Made by a program: the position numbers and the translations under genes
The notes under the pieces: generated by a model
What the model was told of the DNA's origin: nothing
The model's input: the letters and a program-made list of their open reading frames with translations, nothing else
Databases searched by the model: none
DNA from: Chrysoperla carnea
Taxonomy: Eukaryota > Arthropoda > Insecta > Neuroptera > Chrysopidae
Direction of reading: 5' to 3'
Length of the DNA stretch: 64,000 nt
Assembly: GCF_905475395.1 (NCBI RefSeq)
Contig: NC_058339.1
Coordinates: 73,064,520-73,128,519 of the forward strand
Part shown: positions 35,601 to 48,887 of the stretch, one piece after another
Layout of the letters: every line of letters starts with the position of its first letter
How positions within the stretch are numbered: position 1 is the stretch's first letter

Positions 35601-38600
35601 TATAAAAATTTCATGAGCAGCAGAACTCCGTCAATAAGGTTAAATTTCCCCCTCGTTAATTCTTTCGTGTTTTTGAATACATTAAATATTTATATACATC
35701 TGCGGATTAAGGCAGTATTCTGGTCTAAAAGTTAAAAAAACAAACGATTTTTTTTAACCCCCCGAACTAAAAAAAGGGGTGTATATGGGTTTGACCGCTA
35801 TGTGTGTGGATCTATCTGCATTTGTCTGTATGTGGCATTGTAACGCCTAAACGCATGAACCGATATGGTTTTTTTTGTTTCGTTTGAAAGGTAATTTAAT
35901 GGAGAGTGTTCTTAGATATCCTTCAAGCGCAGGTTTATGGTTCCGTACCCAAAAAAAAAAAATGGGCTATTATCTTCAAAATTTTTTCAGTTTGGGAAAG
36001 GCTTTAAAGAAAAAGGTAATTCAATGGAGAGTGGTCTTAGAGATGTTTCAATTAGTGTAAGTTTAGGAAAAATTTGGCAGATTTTTTTAAATTTTGTAAA
36101 TTTTTTGCATGTTTTTAAAGGTTAGACCCTTAAGAGTTTGTCCTTAAACGGATTTTTCAAAATACAAAATATTTTACTAGATACAGCAAATTTTCTGGTA
36201 ACGAAGTTCGAAAATTGATCACTCTGTACTGTGAGATTCTGTTGCTTCAGAAGAAGGCAAAACAGCTCGGTTAGCAGAAATAATTTAGAAAGGCAATGCA
36301 TGTGAAGTAGAAGAAGGCCCAATGTATGGATCTGGGATCGCCGATTAATCCAAAGTTCAGAGTAATATTATTATCCGAGTTACTTTGTCGTAATTGTCTC
36401 TCAAACTTAAAACGCAGGTACAATTTTATCTTTCCCCGTATCATCTAATTATGTAAAATAAAGTACTTGAACTGTACTATCAGTCATTGTAAAAAAAAAA
36501 AATCTATTAGAAATCCAAAGAGAGAATTAATTTCTCGATAAGATTCTATATAGCCGCCGCAACAATTTTGAGGATCCAAATTTTCCAATTAAATTTGCTC
36601 TCTATGAAACATTTTCAATTTCTTTTGTGTATGTGCGGGATTACCCTAGGCAGTTCTTTGAATAATGGTTAATCCAACCCTGAATATTTATATTAAAGGG
36701 CGAGAAAGAAAGCTAGAAAGGGTGCGCAACGTGTTAAAAACCGCTAAAAAAATGATATTTCGATATAAAGGATTGCTGAGATATTTCAACATTTAGATTT
36801 TCAACCCTGCTACGAAGTTGCGCAACGCATCGAAAGCTGGAAAAAACTATGATCACTTAGTTATAATCCTGTTTTCCCATTGCCTTCTTTCAACTCAATC
36901 AACCTCCCTCCCGTAACTCCGAGCTTCAATTATTCATAGATATATTATTGTAAATTATTTATTTATTTATGCAGTATACGGATGAAATAAAAATTACAAA
37001 TATAAATTACATTCTAAAATTATAAATAACAAAAAAACAATCCTATCTTATATATTAATACTCTAGCAAGTTTTTTTCTGTCCTACCATTATCTTCCTTA
37101 TTTCTTTATCAAATTTCATAATTCACTCCTCATTTTCAAGTTTAATATTATGCCTAGGTTTGACGAAAAATATACTCACGGTCTAAAAATGACCGCTTGG
37201 GAAAAACACGCTAGACAAATAATTTGAACGAAGAATGTCATAAATTTAAATAATAAGTTTATTATAGGCAAGTTTTATTAAGGCAGTTTGTACAGATGCT
37301 TTCCGAATACACTAGACATATAATACTCAAAACATTATTATAGGCAAATATGTTAGTTTTGACAGATTCTTTCCTAATACTTTTCTAATACTCTAGGCAT
37401 AATTCCTATTTTTAATACATGTTCTACTAATATTGATTTAAGAATTTTTGATTTTTTTCACCAATTTTCCACGAAGTTTGTTGTTTGTTGTTTTTAGCCA
37501 CGGGTACATGGTTGCTACGGATTACGGTAATTACGGGAGCGGAACTCCACACGGGTCGAACTAGTTATTCTTTATTAATTGTTACACAGAAAAAACTCAA
37601 TAATCCGGCACTATTAAAAAACCAGAGGGTGTCAGATTATTGGAATGTACAGATTACTGGATTGTACAGAAAAATTTATAATAATTAAAATAATAGTGGC
37701 ACGAAAATAATTTTTTTTTAATTAAAAAATTACTAAAAAGGGCACCCCCGCGGTCTATTGAAGTGCAGGATTAGAGAGATTGTACTAGGTATTTACAACT
37801 TTTGGAAATATGTACTAAATTGCAGGTAGTGTTTCTCTAATTCCTGTTTAGTTCCAAATCCAGATTCTATCCTTCTTTTATAGATTCAGATACTATCCAA
37901 ATGACACCAATTTAATCACTCTATAGAAATTGAGTTTTCACATTTTTAATTTGAAGAAAAAAAAAACGATATGAGATATCAATATATCAATATGATCGAT
38001 CATTAATTTTAGACAAAGAATGAATAATCATGACATTTTTATCAAAATGATTTCATGTAAATTATCACCTCCTAGAGGTAACAACAAGATAATTTTCTTT
38101 TGTTAAAAATGCAAGCCATTTACACTTCCATATGTGCCACAAAACCACAATGGGTATGTAAACATTATAAAATTCAAAGTGGCAACAAGTGAAATTTACA
38201 AATTTTTAAAACTCCCGGATACGGAACCCTAAATTCGCACTTGAAACATATCTATAGATAGTGTTCTTATAAGAACACTCTCCATTAAATTACCTTTTTC
38301 CTTAAAGTCTTTTCCAAACTGAGCCGATTTTGAAGATAATCGCCAAGTTTTTAGTTTTTTTAAACTCGCACTTGAAACATAGCTAAGAAAACTCTCCATT
38401 AAATTACTTTGCAAAGGAAACAAAAAATACGAGCAAACAGACACACACACATAGCAGTGTCAAACTTATAACACTCCTTTTTAGTTTCGGGGGTTAAAAA
38501 TGAATTTCATCGATTTTTTCATTAAATAATGGTTGTGTTTGAACATAAAAATTTTCACATTTGAAGATGGAAATCCCACGATATGCATTTCTACTTTTCT

Positions 38601-39766
38601 ACGATAAATCCACATATTAATGAATCACGTTAACATCCACAAAAAACATTAATATAAAAAAGGGCAGTAGTTCTCACAGAATCCTAATAAACTCGATTAC
38701 GTCAGCCCAAAAAAGTAGTAAAATCTCGTAGCGAAATGTCCTCTAAAAAATATTAATAAGAATGATATAAATTTATTGAGTACGTTTTCGATAAAGAAGC
38801 ATAATTTAAGTAAATTTTCGGTGACTTCAAACCCTCACCCCATCTCTATAGGAGAAAATAAGAAAATCGTCAACCCCTTCTCTCCACTTCTAAAATGATA
38901 AGACATAGGAATTTTTCAAACATTTTATTAAATATCAAAATTTAAATTTAAAATATCAAAGTATTTTTAAAGTTTAAGTAAAAAATTTACAAACTTTTAC
39001 AAAATAGGCAATTGAAAATTTGCAGATATCTCCATACAGTGGTATTGTAAAAGATTCTTTAAAAAAGATTAAAAATTAGAAAGTACCAGCTTTTAAACGA
39101 GATATTGCTGTTCCAAATTCGATAATTTTTCACAGCGATACACAGCTGTTTTAAATTTTGATAAAATTTAGTAAAATAAACTTTTTGTTTTAGTATTTTG
39201 GTTGTGTATATAATTACCTACCTAAGTTAGGTAATTAGTAACCTGTTTCAAATATTACTAAAAAATTATCATTAAAACATTTGAATGCCCTTCAAATAAT
39301 CTACTTTCCTACAATTAAAATAATATTTAAAATTTTGTCATACATTAAAATCTCTTTACCTAAATATAACTAGGTACTATTTTTCAAAACCAGCTCTGCC
39401 CTTGCCTCTCAGCTCATCTATAATCCATTAGTAACATAAATTCCATGTTAGTTTCAAAGACACACCATCTTATACCGGCAACGAATTCGCTCTATAAGTT
39501 TTAGATTGAATTAAAACCTCACTCTGATTCATAAATGGCAAACCTTAGATGAAAGCTTTAAATTAGAAAATTGTTCTTTAATTTTTAACCCCCGGACTAA
39601 AAGAAAGGGGTGTTATAAGTTTGGCCGCTATGTGTGTGCGTTCAAATATCCACACCATATCCCAACAATAGGAATAAAAATAAAGCCTTAAAGAGAAAAT
39701 AAAAAGAAAGCAAATTAATTTCAATAAATAATTTTATTTACAAAAGTTTTATATAAAAAATTTACG

Positions 39767-42700
39767 TTACAGTTGTGTTTTGTGTTCTATTTTTTTTAAA
39801 TGTACACCGATCATATTCAGTCGATTGGTATCTGATCGGATTTTTTCAATATTTATTTTCATTTTATTATTATCATCAGTCTGTTTATCAATGGTATCAG
39901 CACCACAAGTTGCTGCATGCGTACGTTTATGTTTTAATAAATTACCAATACATGAGAATCTAGCACCACATGATAAACATAAATGTGGTTTGATACCAGT
40001 ATGTAATGAATTATGTGTTATTAAACTTTCACGATATGCAAATGATTTTGGACAAAACTGAAACAATCAACAAAAAATATTTAAATATTTAAGAAATGAT
40101 ATCGTATACAATTGGCTACACATGTTCTTTTGTATAAGCCAACATGTATAACTGTACAAGTCACTTGCGAAGCATTTGAACTTTTACGAGCTTTAAATAC
40201 AATCAAACTGAACGTGTCTATCAAAGACATACAGACTTGTACAAACTCGGGCATATTTTTGGGGGGTTATAACTTCTCTCATCATCGAATTCTTAATACA
40301 ATGAAAAAGTGTCGAAAGACAGATTATACGAATTCTGTCACGTATTGCAAAAATCGTACCATTTTTGACCCGAAATTCCACTTTTTGACACAAAAACGAA
40401 AAACTAAGTATTTATCGTCCAAACTGTTATCTATGAGATATGTTTGGTCGCTGATTATGAATATAATGTCAGAATGCTGATTACGAATTTCTGTCAAGAA
40501 TTTCATTTTTTTTACACAAAAATGAGAATTTTTGGCTAAAAATCTGACATTGGATTCGTAAATATTGCAGAGTTTGATGGGGCATGTTCTGACATCAAAT
40601 TATTTTCAAAATACATATGAGCTACCAATTAATAACAGTAAACAGTGGCAGATTAGGCAACTGCCTTGGAGCCCTACATTGCCTTAGAGTTCCGGAGAAA
40701 TTTCAAAAGAGGAAAAGACAAATTTATACAAAAAGGTCGCTACAATGAGTATTATGTTGATTTGCTAATACTAAAAAAACAAATTTTAATGAGAAGGACA
40801 CAAGGATGCGCAAAGTTGATTTACGAAAGCTAAAAAAAATAAAAGTGGGGAAAGGATAAATTATGTTATGACAAGGCTGCCGCACACAAGATGATTAACG
40901 AAGATTAAACAAAAGTCGACTTTTTTCACATCGCCTAGGGGCCCCGTTGTATTTTATTGCCTAAGAGCCCCGGCATAGATTAATCCGGCACTAATATTAA
41001 TTAAATTGAAATTTGTATGCAATGTTTTAATGTCCGGTTAATCTTAATCTACTATATTCGGTGGTATGAGAATAGGTCATAAAATATTTTTCACCCTACT
41101 ACCCTCACTCTAAGGTGGTAAAAAAGGAGATGATATTTTATATATGAAAATCTCATTTAATAATTTTATAGAGAAATAAATATCAAAATGCTACAATGTC
41201 AATGTTAATAAGGTTTTCTTAACTTCATATGGTTTATAATATTTACAAAGAGAATTATAATTATTCTTCTCACAAGCTGTATGTTAGAAATGTTTCTTTA
41301 TAAATCAAAATAATAATGCTATATGTATAAAGTTGCAGGTTAATTAAGAATAATAATCGTTGATCGAATGAATCGTGAAGTTCACGGGGTCATCTAGTAA
41401 TAAAATATTATAAATAATTGATTTACCTGACATTTGAATGGTTTCTCTCCGGTATGACTACGTTCATGTATTTTTAATTGTCCTTTCCAATTAAATGATT
41501 TAAAACAATAGTTACATTTGAATGTTATAACTTCTGTTGTTGTATTATTATTATTATTATTGTTATAATTTCGATGTAATTTCGTTTGATGTGTATTTAA
41601 TGTATATTTATTTGCAAAATATTTCATACAAACATTACATTTAAATTGCTTTATTAAATCATTACATTCATTTAAATAATTATGTTGTTGTAAGAATGTT
41701 TTCGATTTAAAATCAGAACGTCCACATTTCTCACATATGTACGTGTATGTTTTACGTTTTTCACCTTTATGAGAATATTTTTTATGACTTTCTATGCTAC
41801 GAATATGATTGAATGTTTTATCGCATGTACTACAATCTGTGAATTAAAATACAACATTATTAGTACAATCATCTTGGGCCTTCACCTCCGTAAAATTGAA
41901 AAAAAGTGAAACTTCCTGGAAATAGCTGTTTTTATACATGTTTTAAAAAACGAAAAGTGGGAGCGTGGTAAATTTATAGCTCACTTTCAAGACAAATATA
42001 CAAAGGACCACACACGATCTGATAGGAAAATTGCTTTCTGTGGAAGTTTTTCAAATCGCCACCAAATGTTCTTCGGATCGTTCTGATTAAAAGCTCTCAC
42101 GGCCACAAAATATTTTAACGGGTAGTTTTCGAGCTACAGGCGTTCAAAGCTACACATCTTATTCTATGGACCGTGGGACAGAAAGGGTGCTTAATAAAAT
42201 GATGAATACATACTTGAAATTTCGTGAGACTATCTGAAAAAAGCAGCAAGGAATTTGAATATTTTGACAGATAAAATTATTGCACCGATGAGCTGGTCTA
42301 CTACCTCGAACTTGCCGTACTTAAGTATTTTTGCCTTTCAATGCATACATGGTTCATTTTTGCTGAATTGTTTAATGCTTATTAATGTTATTAAGTGGCC
42401 ATAGTATCCGACCAATTCACGGCTATGTTTTTTTATATCGATAGCTTAAATATGACTTCATCGTGTTCCTTTGAGAACGCAACGCTTTCGAAAAAAATCT
42501 TACAGAGAAGTTTGATGGACTTGCCAAAAGGCAGCCACTCACGAAATTTCAAGTATGTATTTATCATTTTACAAAGCACCCTTTCTCTTATGAGGCCCCT
42601 ATCTTGTGGTATTTGGTAGGGCAGCGTGAACATGCAGAGGTACGTGGAAGAAGTTTTCCAAAACCACGTCGCACCATTTGCTCTACTTACGCGTTGCTAA

Positions 42701-45700
42701 CCATCACACAAAGGCTACACAAGGTCGGTTTTTAAACTTGCTTGGCCCGCGCGTAGTGCTGACCTCAATCTTATCGAATACATTTGGGCCAACCTTAAAA
42801 GGCGAGGTCGGTTTTTAAACTTGCTTGGCCCGTGCGTAGTGCTGACCTCAATCTTATCGAATACATTTGGGCCAACCTCAAAAGGCGAGTTCGGGCAAGA
42901 GTACCAGTGTCAACTACGCTAGGAAAGTTTAAGACTGCTGTGATAGAGAAGTGTCGAAATATACCACAATCGGACATTCAGGATGTTCTTTTGTTAGAAA
43001 ATTTTGTAGGATCTTTTTGTTAGAAAATTTGACCGTATGAACTTTCTTCTAGCCAGTTTTTTAAACGTTTTAAAATCCTTAAATTAGGGTTTAACTGCCT
43101 CTCAAAAAAAAAACAATTTGAATTAATGAATTGACGACATTCGATTATATGTACTTACGTAATATGTCCAAATGTTCTTTTTGCTGATGTTCATTTCGTT
43201 CTATTTTATTCACAAAGACTTCTTTACAACAAGAACATTTAAATTGCCTTTGATTGGATTGTTGTTGTTCGTGTTCATGCTTTTCAAGATGTCGTTTAAA
43301 CCAGTAACTATCGTTTTTAAAAATACGATCACAATATTTACACTTAATACTTTCACTGTGACTAATATCTAAAATTTAAGAATACGTAAATTAAGGTATT
43401 TACATTTTACTACATACATTTTAATTTTTATAAAATTTCATAATTTATTTTTCACTACCAAAAGTATCCTATTATTGATCCCCACATGTGTATGGTAACC
43501 AAAATTGTTTTAAACTTACTTTTAATACTATTTTTAGTCTTTCTTAATTTTTGTAGCCTTGTTTGTAAATCCAATGAATATTCCGTATCAGATTCTGAAT
43601 AAATATCATCATTTTGAACATTATCATTGAATAATTCATTATCGTTTTGTTCATTACAATTTAATTTCATATCACTTTCAAATTTAATTACCATTACATT
43701 ATCATTATCGTTATCATCATCTTTCATATTTTCTTCTTTAATCCAAATATTATCAATATCATTATCATCATTATAAATATTATCATTATCGATCTCTGAT
43801 TTTACATCATCAAAATATTTTTCATTATCACTTTCAGATTTAACTTTATCAAGTTGAATAATATTATCATTTGATAATATTTCAGGTATTGCATTATCAT
43901 TTATTTCAGATTTAACAATTAATGATTTATCATTTATTTGATTTATCACATTATGTACTTCATTTGTTTTTCTAATTGATGTGTCATTATCATTTTCAAT
44001 TGTTTTATTCAGTTTTAATTTATCTAAATTTAATGCTAAATCATTATCATTGATCATTTTATTATCATTTAATAATGATAATAATATTTTTTTCTTTTTG
44101 GTCTCTTTTAATCTTGTATTTGATGGTGTATTTAGTTGTAACTTGTAAATAAAAACAAAAATTACCTTTTTAGATCATTTTCATACTCGGATTTGAAAAG
44201 TCCGCTAGGATATGCGTACAATATTTAGGAGGTGGCAACAGCTGTAAAAAAATCTCATACGAGCTTATGAATCCAGATATTCGGTTTTTAAGTTTATTTA
44301 TTCAGGATTATTTCAGAAGATACAGGATTTTAAATTCAGAAGTGTTAATTTTGTTTGAAAAGCGAATATCTTGGTCCAAAAAACTCATACCAGAATTTTT
44401 ATAGCTCATTTTTAAGAAAAAGAAACAAATTTTTGATTGCTCTTAGCAAATTTGTTGTAAAATAATTTTAAAAATTTTTGTACGCTTCTAAACTTTTTAT
44501 AAAATTTTGGGATGACATTTCCCACCCTTTCAACCACTCGTACAAAGCAGCAAGAGGTGATACAAATTTTGGGTATCAAATTCTGCAAATTTTGTTTAAG
44601 TTATTTTTTGGTTGGTTATCTAAAAAACGAACTATTAATCATAATAGATTAAACATGTGTCCATCCTGTATAGTTCGGATTTTCTAAATGTGACTATAAA
44701 AGCGGTTTATTATTACTTACTTTCAATTTTGTATCAGTATTATCTACTCGATGCGTTGTTAAAGGTAATTTTCCACAGGTGTTTGCATGTGTTCGACGAT
44801 GTTTTAACAAATTTCCAATACATGAAAATTCAGAATGGCATGCTTCACAAGCATACGGTTTGACTCCTGTATGTATTGTCGTATGTGTTATTAGCGATTG
44901 TCGATGTGAAAAACCTTTATTGCATACCTAGAAAACATTATTCATTTAATTTTCCTTTTACTTAACATACGAGACGTTTAATATCAAAGTCAGCTCAACT
45001 AGATTATTTTGGGTTTGTTTTATGTCTTAGATTCATTCTAAAAGCTCCTAAATGAGCTCTAATCGGAGCCGACTCAACCAATGACCTCGTCAGAGCAAAT
45101 AAATCAGTCATAAAAACTCTAAATAATTTTCTGAATACTTTTTATATTCTTTACGAGAAGTATTAAATATGATAAAACCTATACTAATTAATTTTTCGAA
45201 AATATGAAATGTTTAAAATTTTATTGATTAATGCTGAAGAAGTCTTACCCTTACTTTAGCTAAATTTTCATGAAATCTCTGATTAATTCTGAAAAAGTCT
45301 TCTAGGAGAGTTCAAAACATTATAAAAATGCAGTCTTCAAACTGCTTAGTAAGTTTTGCATAGATCTATTCATACTTTTTCAGAATTTTTTAGACTTACT
45401 CATTCTTCTAGAATTTTTCTTCAGAACATTGCAAGCTAAATTAGACTATTGGCAGAAAATGTTTCCACCAGGGCGCAGAAATTTATAAAACGAATTTCCA
45501 CTAACAATTATTTAAGGAATACAATCTACAAACCGTACATCGATCTGTTTCTGACATATTTACAGGATCGATTTTTGAATCATCGCAATTTTGGTTGACA
45601 AAGTTAAGCTTTGACGAAAAGACATTGCCGGGCAACAGGACGTCAAAAATTCACTCGAAATACTCGATATTTGCAATGACGATGCTTTTAAAAATGTCTA

Positions 45701-47464
45701 CCAAATGCTTCGCGTTCTGGTAGTTTTACCTGTGACATGAGCGACGAATGAACTCTCCTTTTCAACTTTGCGTAGTCTCAAAACAAATCTTAGATCGACA
45801 ATGTCTGAAAATCGGCTAAGCCTTTTAGGCGTAGAGGTCAATGCGCATAGAATTTTGGAAAAGTTTTTTCCTGTACCTCTCACCATTAACTTAAAAACAA
45901 TTAACGAAAAATTGTGACCGAACTTTATGATTTAACAAGATGAACAAAAGTTTGAACCCCTCTCTCCTTACCATCCCATTTGATAATTTCCGCGCGCGGG
46001 CCTGTCTCATATTAATGTTTATAATATAAAAATCTTACCTCACAAACAAATGCTTTCTCCTTGGTATGTTTCCGTTCGTGTACTTGACATTGTCCATCAG
46101 TGTAAAAAGTTTTCGCACAATATCTACACATATACCTTCGTTTATTTGCATGTCGTAATTTATGTGTGTATAATGAACCTTGAGTCATCAATAATTTATC
46201 ACATTCATCACATTTATATCTGAAAAAATCAATTCATATTCAACACATTTCTAACAGTTTATCGTCAAAAAGTTTTTTTATCCGACTGTGCAACGCAAGG
46301 AAGTGGTAATCTTTTTATCAGGCTATATATGCATGTATTATATACATGTGTTCCTATATGGATCACGAAAGAACAAATGCGTGAACAAATTTTCATGATT
46401 CTTACGTCAATCGATTTGTCTTAATTTTGCGAGGGTCACTGAAGATATGGTAGTAATGAAAATTTAATACGAAAACCACCAGACGGCATATTGCGAAAAG
46501 AAAATTATGTTAAGTGGGGTATCATTAAATAGGTATTGAATAAACAAATCGATTTACGTAAGTCAATAAAATCGGCATGATCTAGTCGATCAATTAACAC
46601 CTGTTTTACGAGAGATACAAATATCAAATGTTTCATTATTTTCGTTAACCGAAAGGTACTAGCCACATATAAAAAATAACAAAGAAAATGGAACCCAAAA
46701 AATTTGCTGACCAACATTGAAAAGTAGAAACATACCGTCGTACAGTACCACATTTTGATTGTAAATGAACACTCAATTGTGTTTTATCCTTAAATTGTTT
46801 TCCACAATCGTTACAAACAGCTAATTCTTGATTTCTGCCTTCATGATACACTTCTGTATGTAAAACGTAATTCGTTTTATCTTTAAACGATAAATTACAC
46901 AAATAGCACCGATATTTCTAAAAAATTGTATCATCAATTTATCAGTTTTAAAATATTCTCCAAAATATGTATATAAATATTCTCCATCTGTTTGTGGATT
47001 TTCAACAAAATTTACTTTAAAATCAAGAAATTTTGGTCCATTTGACTGAATGACAAAAATTTGCTAAGATATTGCTTGAAATCGATCCGAGATATCGCTT
47101 TAAGTAGTGGTGTTTGGGCAATATCATAGAAACTATACATCCGATCATCAAATGAATCCGATTATTGTACTTTTTTGGGTCAAAAGTACCTTACATGCTA
47201 AGATTTATCGAAATTGAAGACAATAAAATTCAAGGCAAATAATTAATTTTAACAAAAATATTCTTATACCTTATATTTGTATAGTTTATCATTATGCATT
47301 GATGATTTATGCCGTATCAGACCCTTTTCTGATTTGAAAGTTTTCCTTTTCTCATTAGGACATTCACTACAAGTATATAATGCATTCGATTCATTTTCCT
47401 ATAAAAAAATTGAAATTTTTAAAAAAATTAAAAAAACATTTTAATCAATTAAAATACATACCAT
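39767..47464 (-). CDS. C2H2 zinc-finger protein, nine coding exons, 744 aa
   Basis: Probable nuclear DNA-binding protein with about 15 C2H2 (some C2HC) fingers. Coding exons: 47462-47464 (ATG only), 47270-47398, 46736-46917, 46039-46219, 44721-44927, 43520-44141, 43159-43368, 41427-41836, 39767-40057; all junctions keep frame. Exons 2-5 encode 7 fingers, exon 6 a finger-free acidic Asn/Asp-rich stretch, exons 7-9 another 8 fingers. The last two fingers of each half are alike (FSCIGNLLKHRRTH versus FSCIGNLLKHKRTH), and in both halves an intron falls between the two Cys of the preceding finger, so the gene arose by duplication of a multi-exon module. Two adjacent genes rather than one fused gene cannot be excluded: exon 6 could supply its own Met. 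Introns hold hAT and Tc1 transposase remnants. DNA target and partners are unknown. Confidence 0.72.
40643..40992. mobile_element. Candidate non-autonomous hAT-like element
   Basis: Begins CAGTGGCAGATTAGGC and ends in the inverted GCCTAAGAGCCCCGGC...AATCCGGCACT. The ends are only roughly complementary and no convincing 8-bp target duplication is visible. It lies in intron 8 of the zinc-finger gene, and there is no coding capacity. Confidence 0.4.
42181..42585. mobile_element. 405-bp element with 48-bp terminal inverted repeats
   Basis: The end starting GAAAGGGTGCTTAATAAAAT (left) recurs inverted at 42538-42585 with about three mismatches over 48 bp. The right half is homologous, inverted, to 57183-57360. 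It is non-coding and lies in intron 7 of the zinc-finger gene, next to a Tc1 transposase fragment. Confidence 0.7.
42610..43015 (+). pseudogene. Tc1/mariner-like transposase C-terminal fragment with internal 83-bp duplication
   Basis: Plus-strand translation gives WPARSADLNLIEYIWANLKR, the catalytic-core end of Tc1-type (DDE/DD34E) transposases that normally reads PARSPDLNPIE..W. The segment 42723-42805 is tandemly repeated at 42806-42888, shifting frame, and stops precede the core. This is a dead fragment antisense to the host zinc-finger gene. Confidence 0.8.
45450..45916 (+). pseudogene. hAT-type transposase C-terminal remnant
   Basis: The plus strand reads NTIYKPYIDLFLTYLQDRF, then after stops LPVT*ATNELSFSTLRSLKT followed by SENRLSLL. 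These are the landmarks of the hAT dimerisation region (LP....NERSFS.L...K..LR..M...RL..L). It is broken by several stops and a frameshift. It sits in intron 4 of the zinc-finger gene, opposite in orientation. Confidence 0.75.
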
Positions 47465-47650
47465 TATAATTATTAAAAAACAAAGGCTCTACACTATAAA
47501 TACTATAAATTTTCTTAATTTTTAACACTTTCAGTTTCTTCTAGTTGCAGTTTTTGAGGTTAGGATAAACACTGGTCAATATTTATTTACATTTAGAAAT
47601 ACTATAGATGAACAAGAAGTCACTTACCATATTTTTAAAGAGTGCTGCTA

Positions 47651-47871
47651 TTACCACCCGCTAACGGATATTCGTGGTTAAGGATCACAGGGTGAACGAA
47701 AGGGCATAACAACCAGTAGACCAATCCTAACCCGACCCCATTAAAAGCATGGTCAACCCCTGGATCATCGGTAAGACCACACGAGAGAAAATTCTCAATC
47801 CGTGACTAACTGTATATCCAAGGATATCCATGTCTGAAATTACAGGCACGGATATCCGTGGCGGGTGGTAA
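47651..47871. mobile_element. 221-bp MITE
   Basis: Terminal inverted repeats TTACCACCCGC..ACGGATAT.CGTG at both ends (left 47651-47678, right 47846-47871), with TA at each junction consistent with a TA target duplication. Non-coding, with relatively high GC inside. A related fragment may be present at about 51990-52040. Confidence 0.75.
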
Positions 47872-48846
47872 TACACTACGTTGTTTTAAACCAAGACTTC
47901 TTTTTTCCGTGCGGCTAATCGTAATTTTTCAAAAGCTCTTAATATCCCAAGACGAACATTACTCGGATTTATGGTTGCCAGTTTGACACCTCCAAGTTCC
48001 AGTCGGTCAAGTTCTTAAGTCGGGAGGAAGTAAAATTGATCCAACTACATATATCACCCATAATACTGTTCAATTTACAAAGTAGCGCTGGAAAAACAAG
48101 TTTAAAGGGAAATATTGATTTGACATCAAGTCAAAAATCCTTTTTAAACTTTCTCCTTTATGGAGTAAAATAACCTGTTTTACTACTCAGTTTTAGAAAC
48201 TACTAGACACTACAACTTTACAAAGTACCCGTACTAAGTGAAATTAAAAAAACCACCGACAATTTTTCGGGTACTTGTAGCTAAGAACACTACAAAATAA
48301 ATTACCTCTTTCCTTAAAGTCTTCTCCAAACTGCGGTATTGAAGAACATCGCTTAGTTTTTACTTTTTCCGGGTACGAAAACTCGCACATAACTAAAAAC
48401 ACTCTCCATGAAATTACCTTCAAAACGAAATAAACTCAAAATCGGTCATACGTTTAGGTGCTACAATATTACAGACACAAATAGCGGTCAAATTCTTTTT
48501 TGGTTCAGGGGGTTAAAAAATCAATTTGTGAGTGGCATGTTTTTTTTTGTAAATCCAATTTTAATAAAATCTTTACTATTTTTTCAAGGTACTATTTTAG
48601 GCAGAATTTGATAAATTTTATCGGCGTATAAAAATTTCATATTTCAATGGAATTAACTAACTCATCACTCGGTATCAAATCACCTAAAATTTTTAAAAAA
48701 TATTCCGTTGCATAACTTTCGAATACATCCATCACTTTTCTCTTTGTGAAGTAGAAAATTTTCATTTCTCTGAAATACAAATTTAGGAGCAGGAAGAACA
48801 GGATAAGGTTTTTTATACACAAAATACAAGAATTCGTTTTTCAAAT

Positions 48847-48852
48847 TTTATT
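48847..48852 (-). terminator. RpL3 polyadenylation signal
   Basis: AATAAA on the minus strand 36 bp after the RpL3 stop codon, the expected place for 3'-end cleavage of a ribosomal protein mRNA. Confidence 0.7.
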
Positions 48853-48887
48853 GTAAATAAAAAATACAATAAATAATTTTAATCAAC

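Larger units (their letters stand above)
29046..39766. other. Gene-free, repeat-rich region between the P450 cluster and the zinc-finger gene
   Basis: No coding exon is recognised over about 10.7 kb. Recognisable contents are the conserved upstream block of gene D (29087-29113), a TIR element (30777-31476), SINE copy 2 (33305-33588), a large palindrome within a dispersed element (34010-34453), a further copy of that element (35005-35600), and members of a family whose end carries a CCCC...GGGG palindromic motif (35745-36120, inverted at 38200-38510, short piece at 39587-39650). Sections such as 31,850-33,300 and 36,130-38,190 hold nothing I can name. Confidence 0.55.
47465..48887. other. Spacer between the zinc-finger gene and RpL3
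   Basis: Contains a MITE (47651-47871), a minus-strand member of the CCCC...GGGG repeat family (about 48255-48520) and the RpL3 3'UTR (about 48847-48887). No other gene is seen. Confidence 0.6.

Noticed and set aside
29046-39766. A hidden gene in the long gene-free stretch
   Set aside because: I looked for exon-like frames with splice sites and known motifs on both strands and found only repeats. A very diverged or non-coding gene cannot be excluded without RNA data.
40112-40480. A 122-codon open frame on the plus strand
   Set aside because: It has no recognisable domain and lies inside an intron of the opposite-strand zinc-finger gene, in simple-looking repeated sequence. It is treated as chance.
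42832-43023. An independent small gene on the plus strand
   Set aside because: It is the tail of a Tc1-like transposase, broken upstream by a tandem duplication and stops.
43455-44057. A separate 200-codon acidic protein gene on the minus strand
   Set aside because: The frame continues upstream without a stop to a good acceptor at 44141, and a GTAAGT donor at 43519 joins it in frame to the next finger exon. It is best read as exon 6 of the zinc-finger gene, though a two-gene model is noted.
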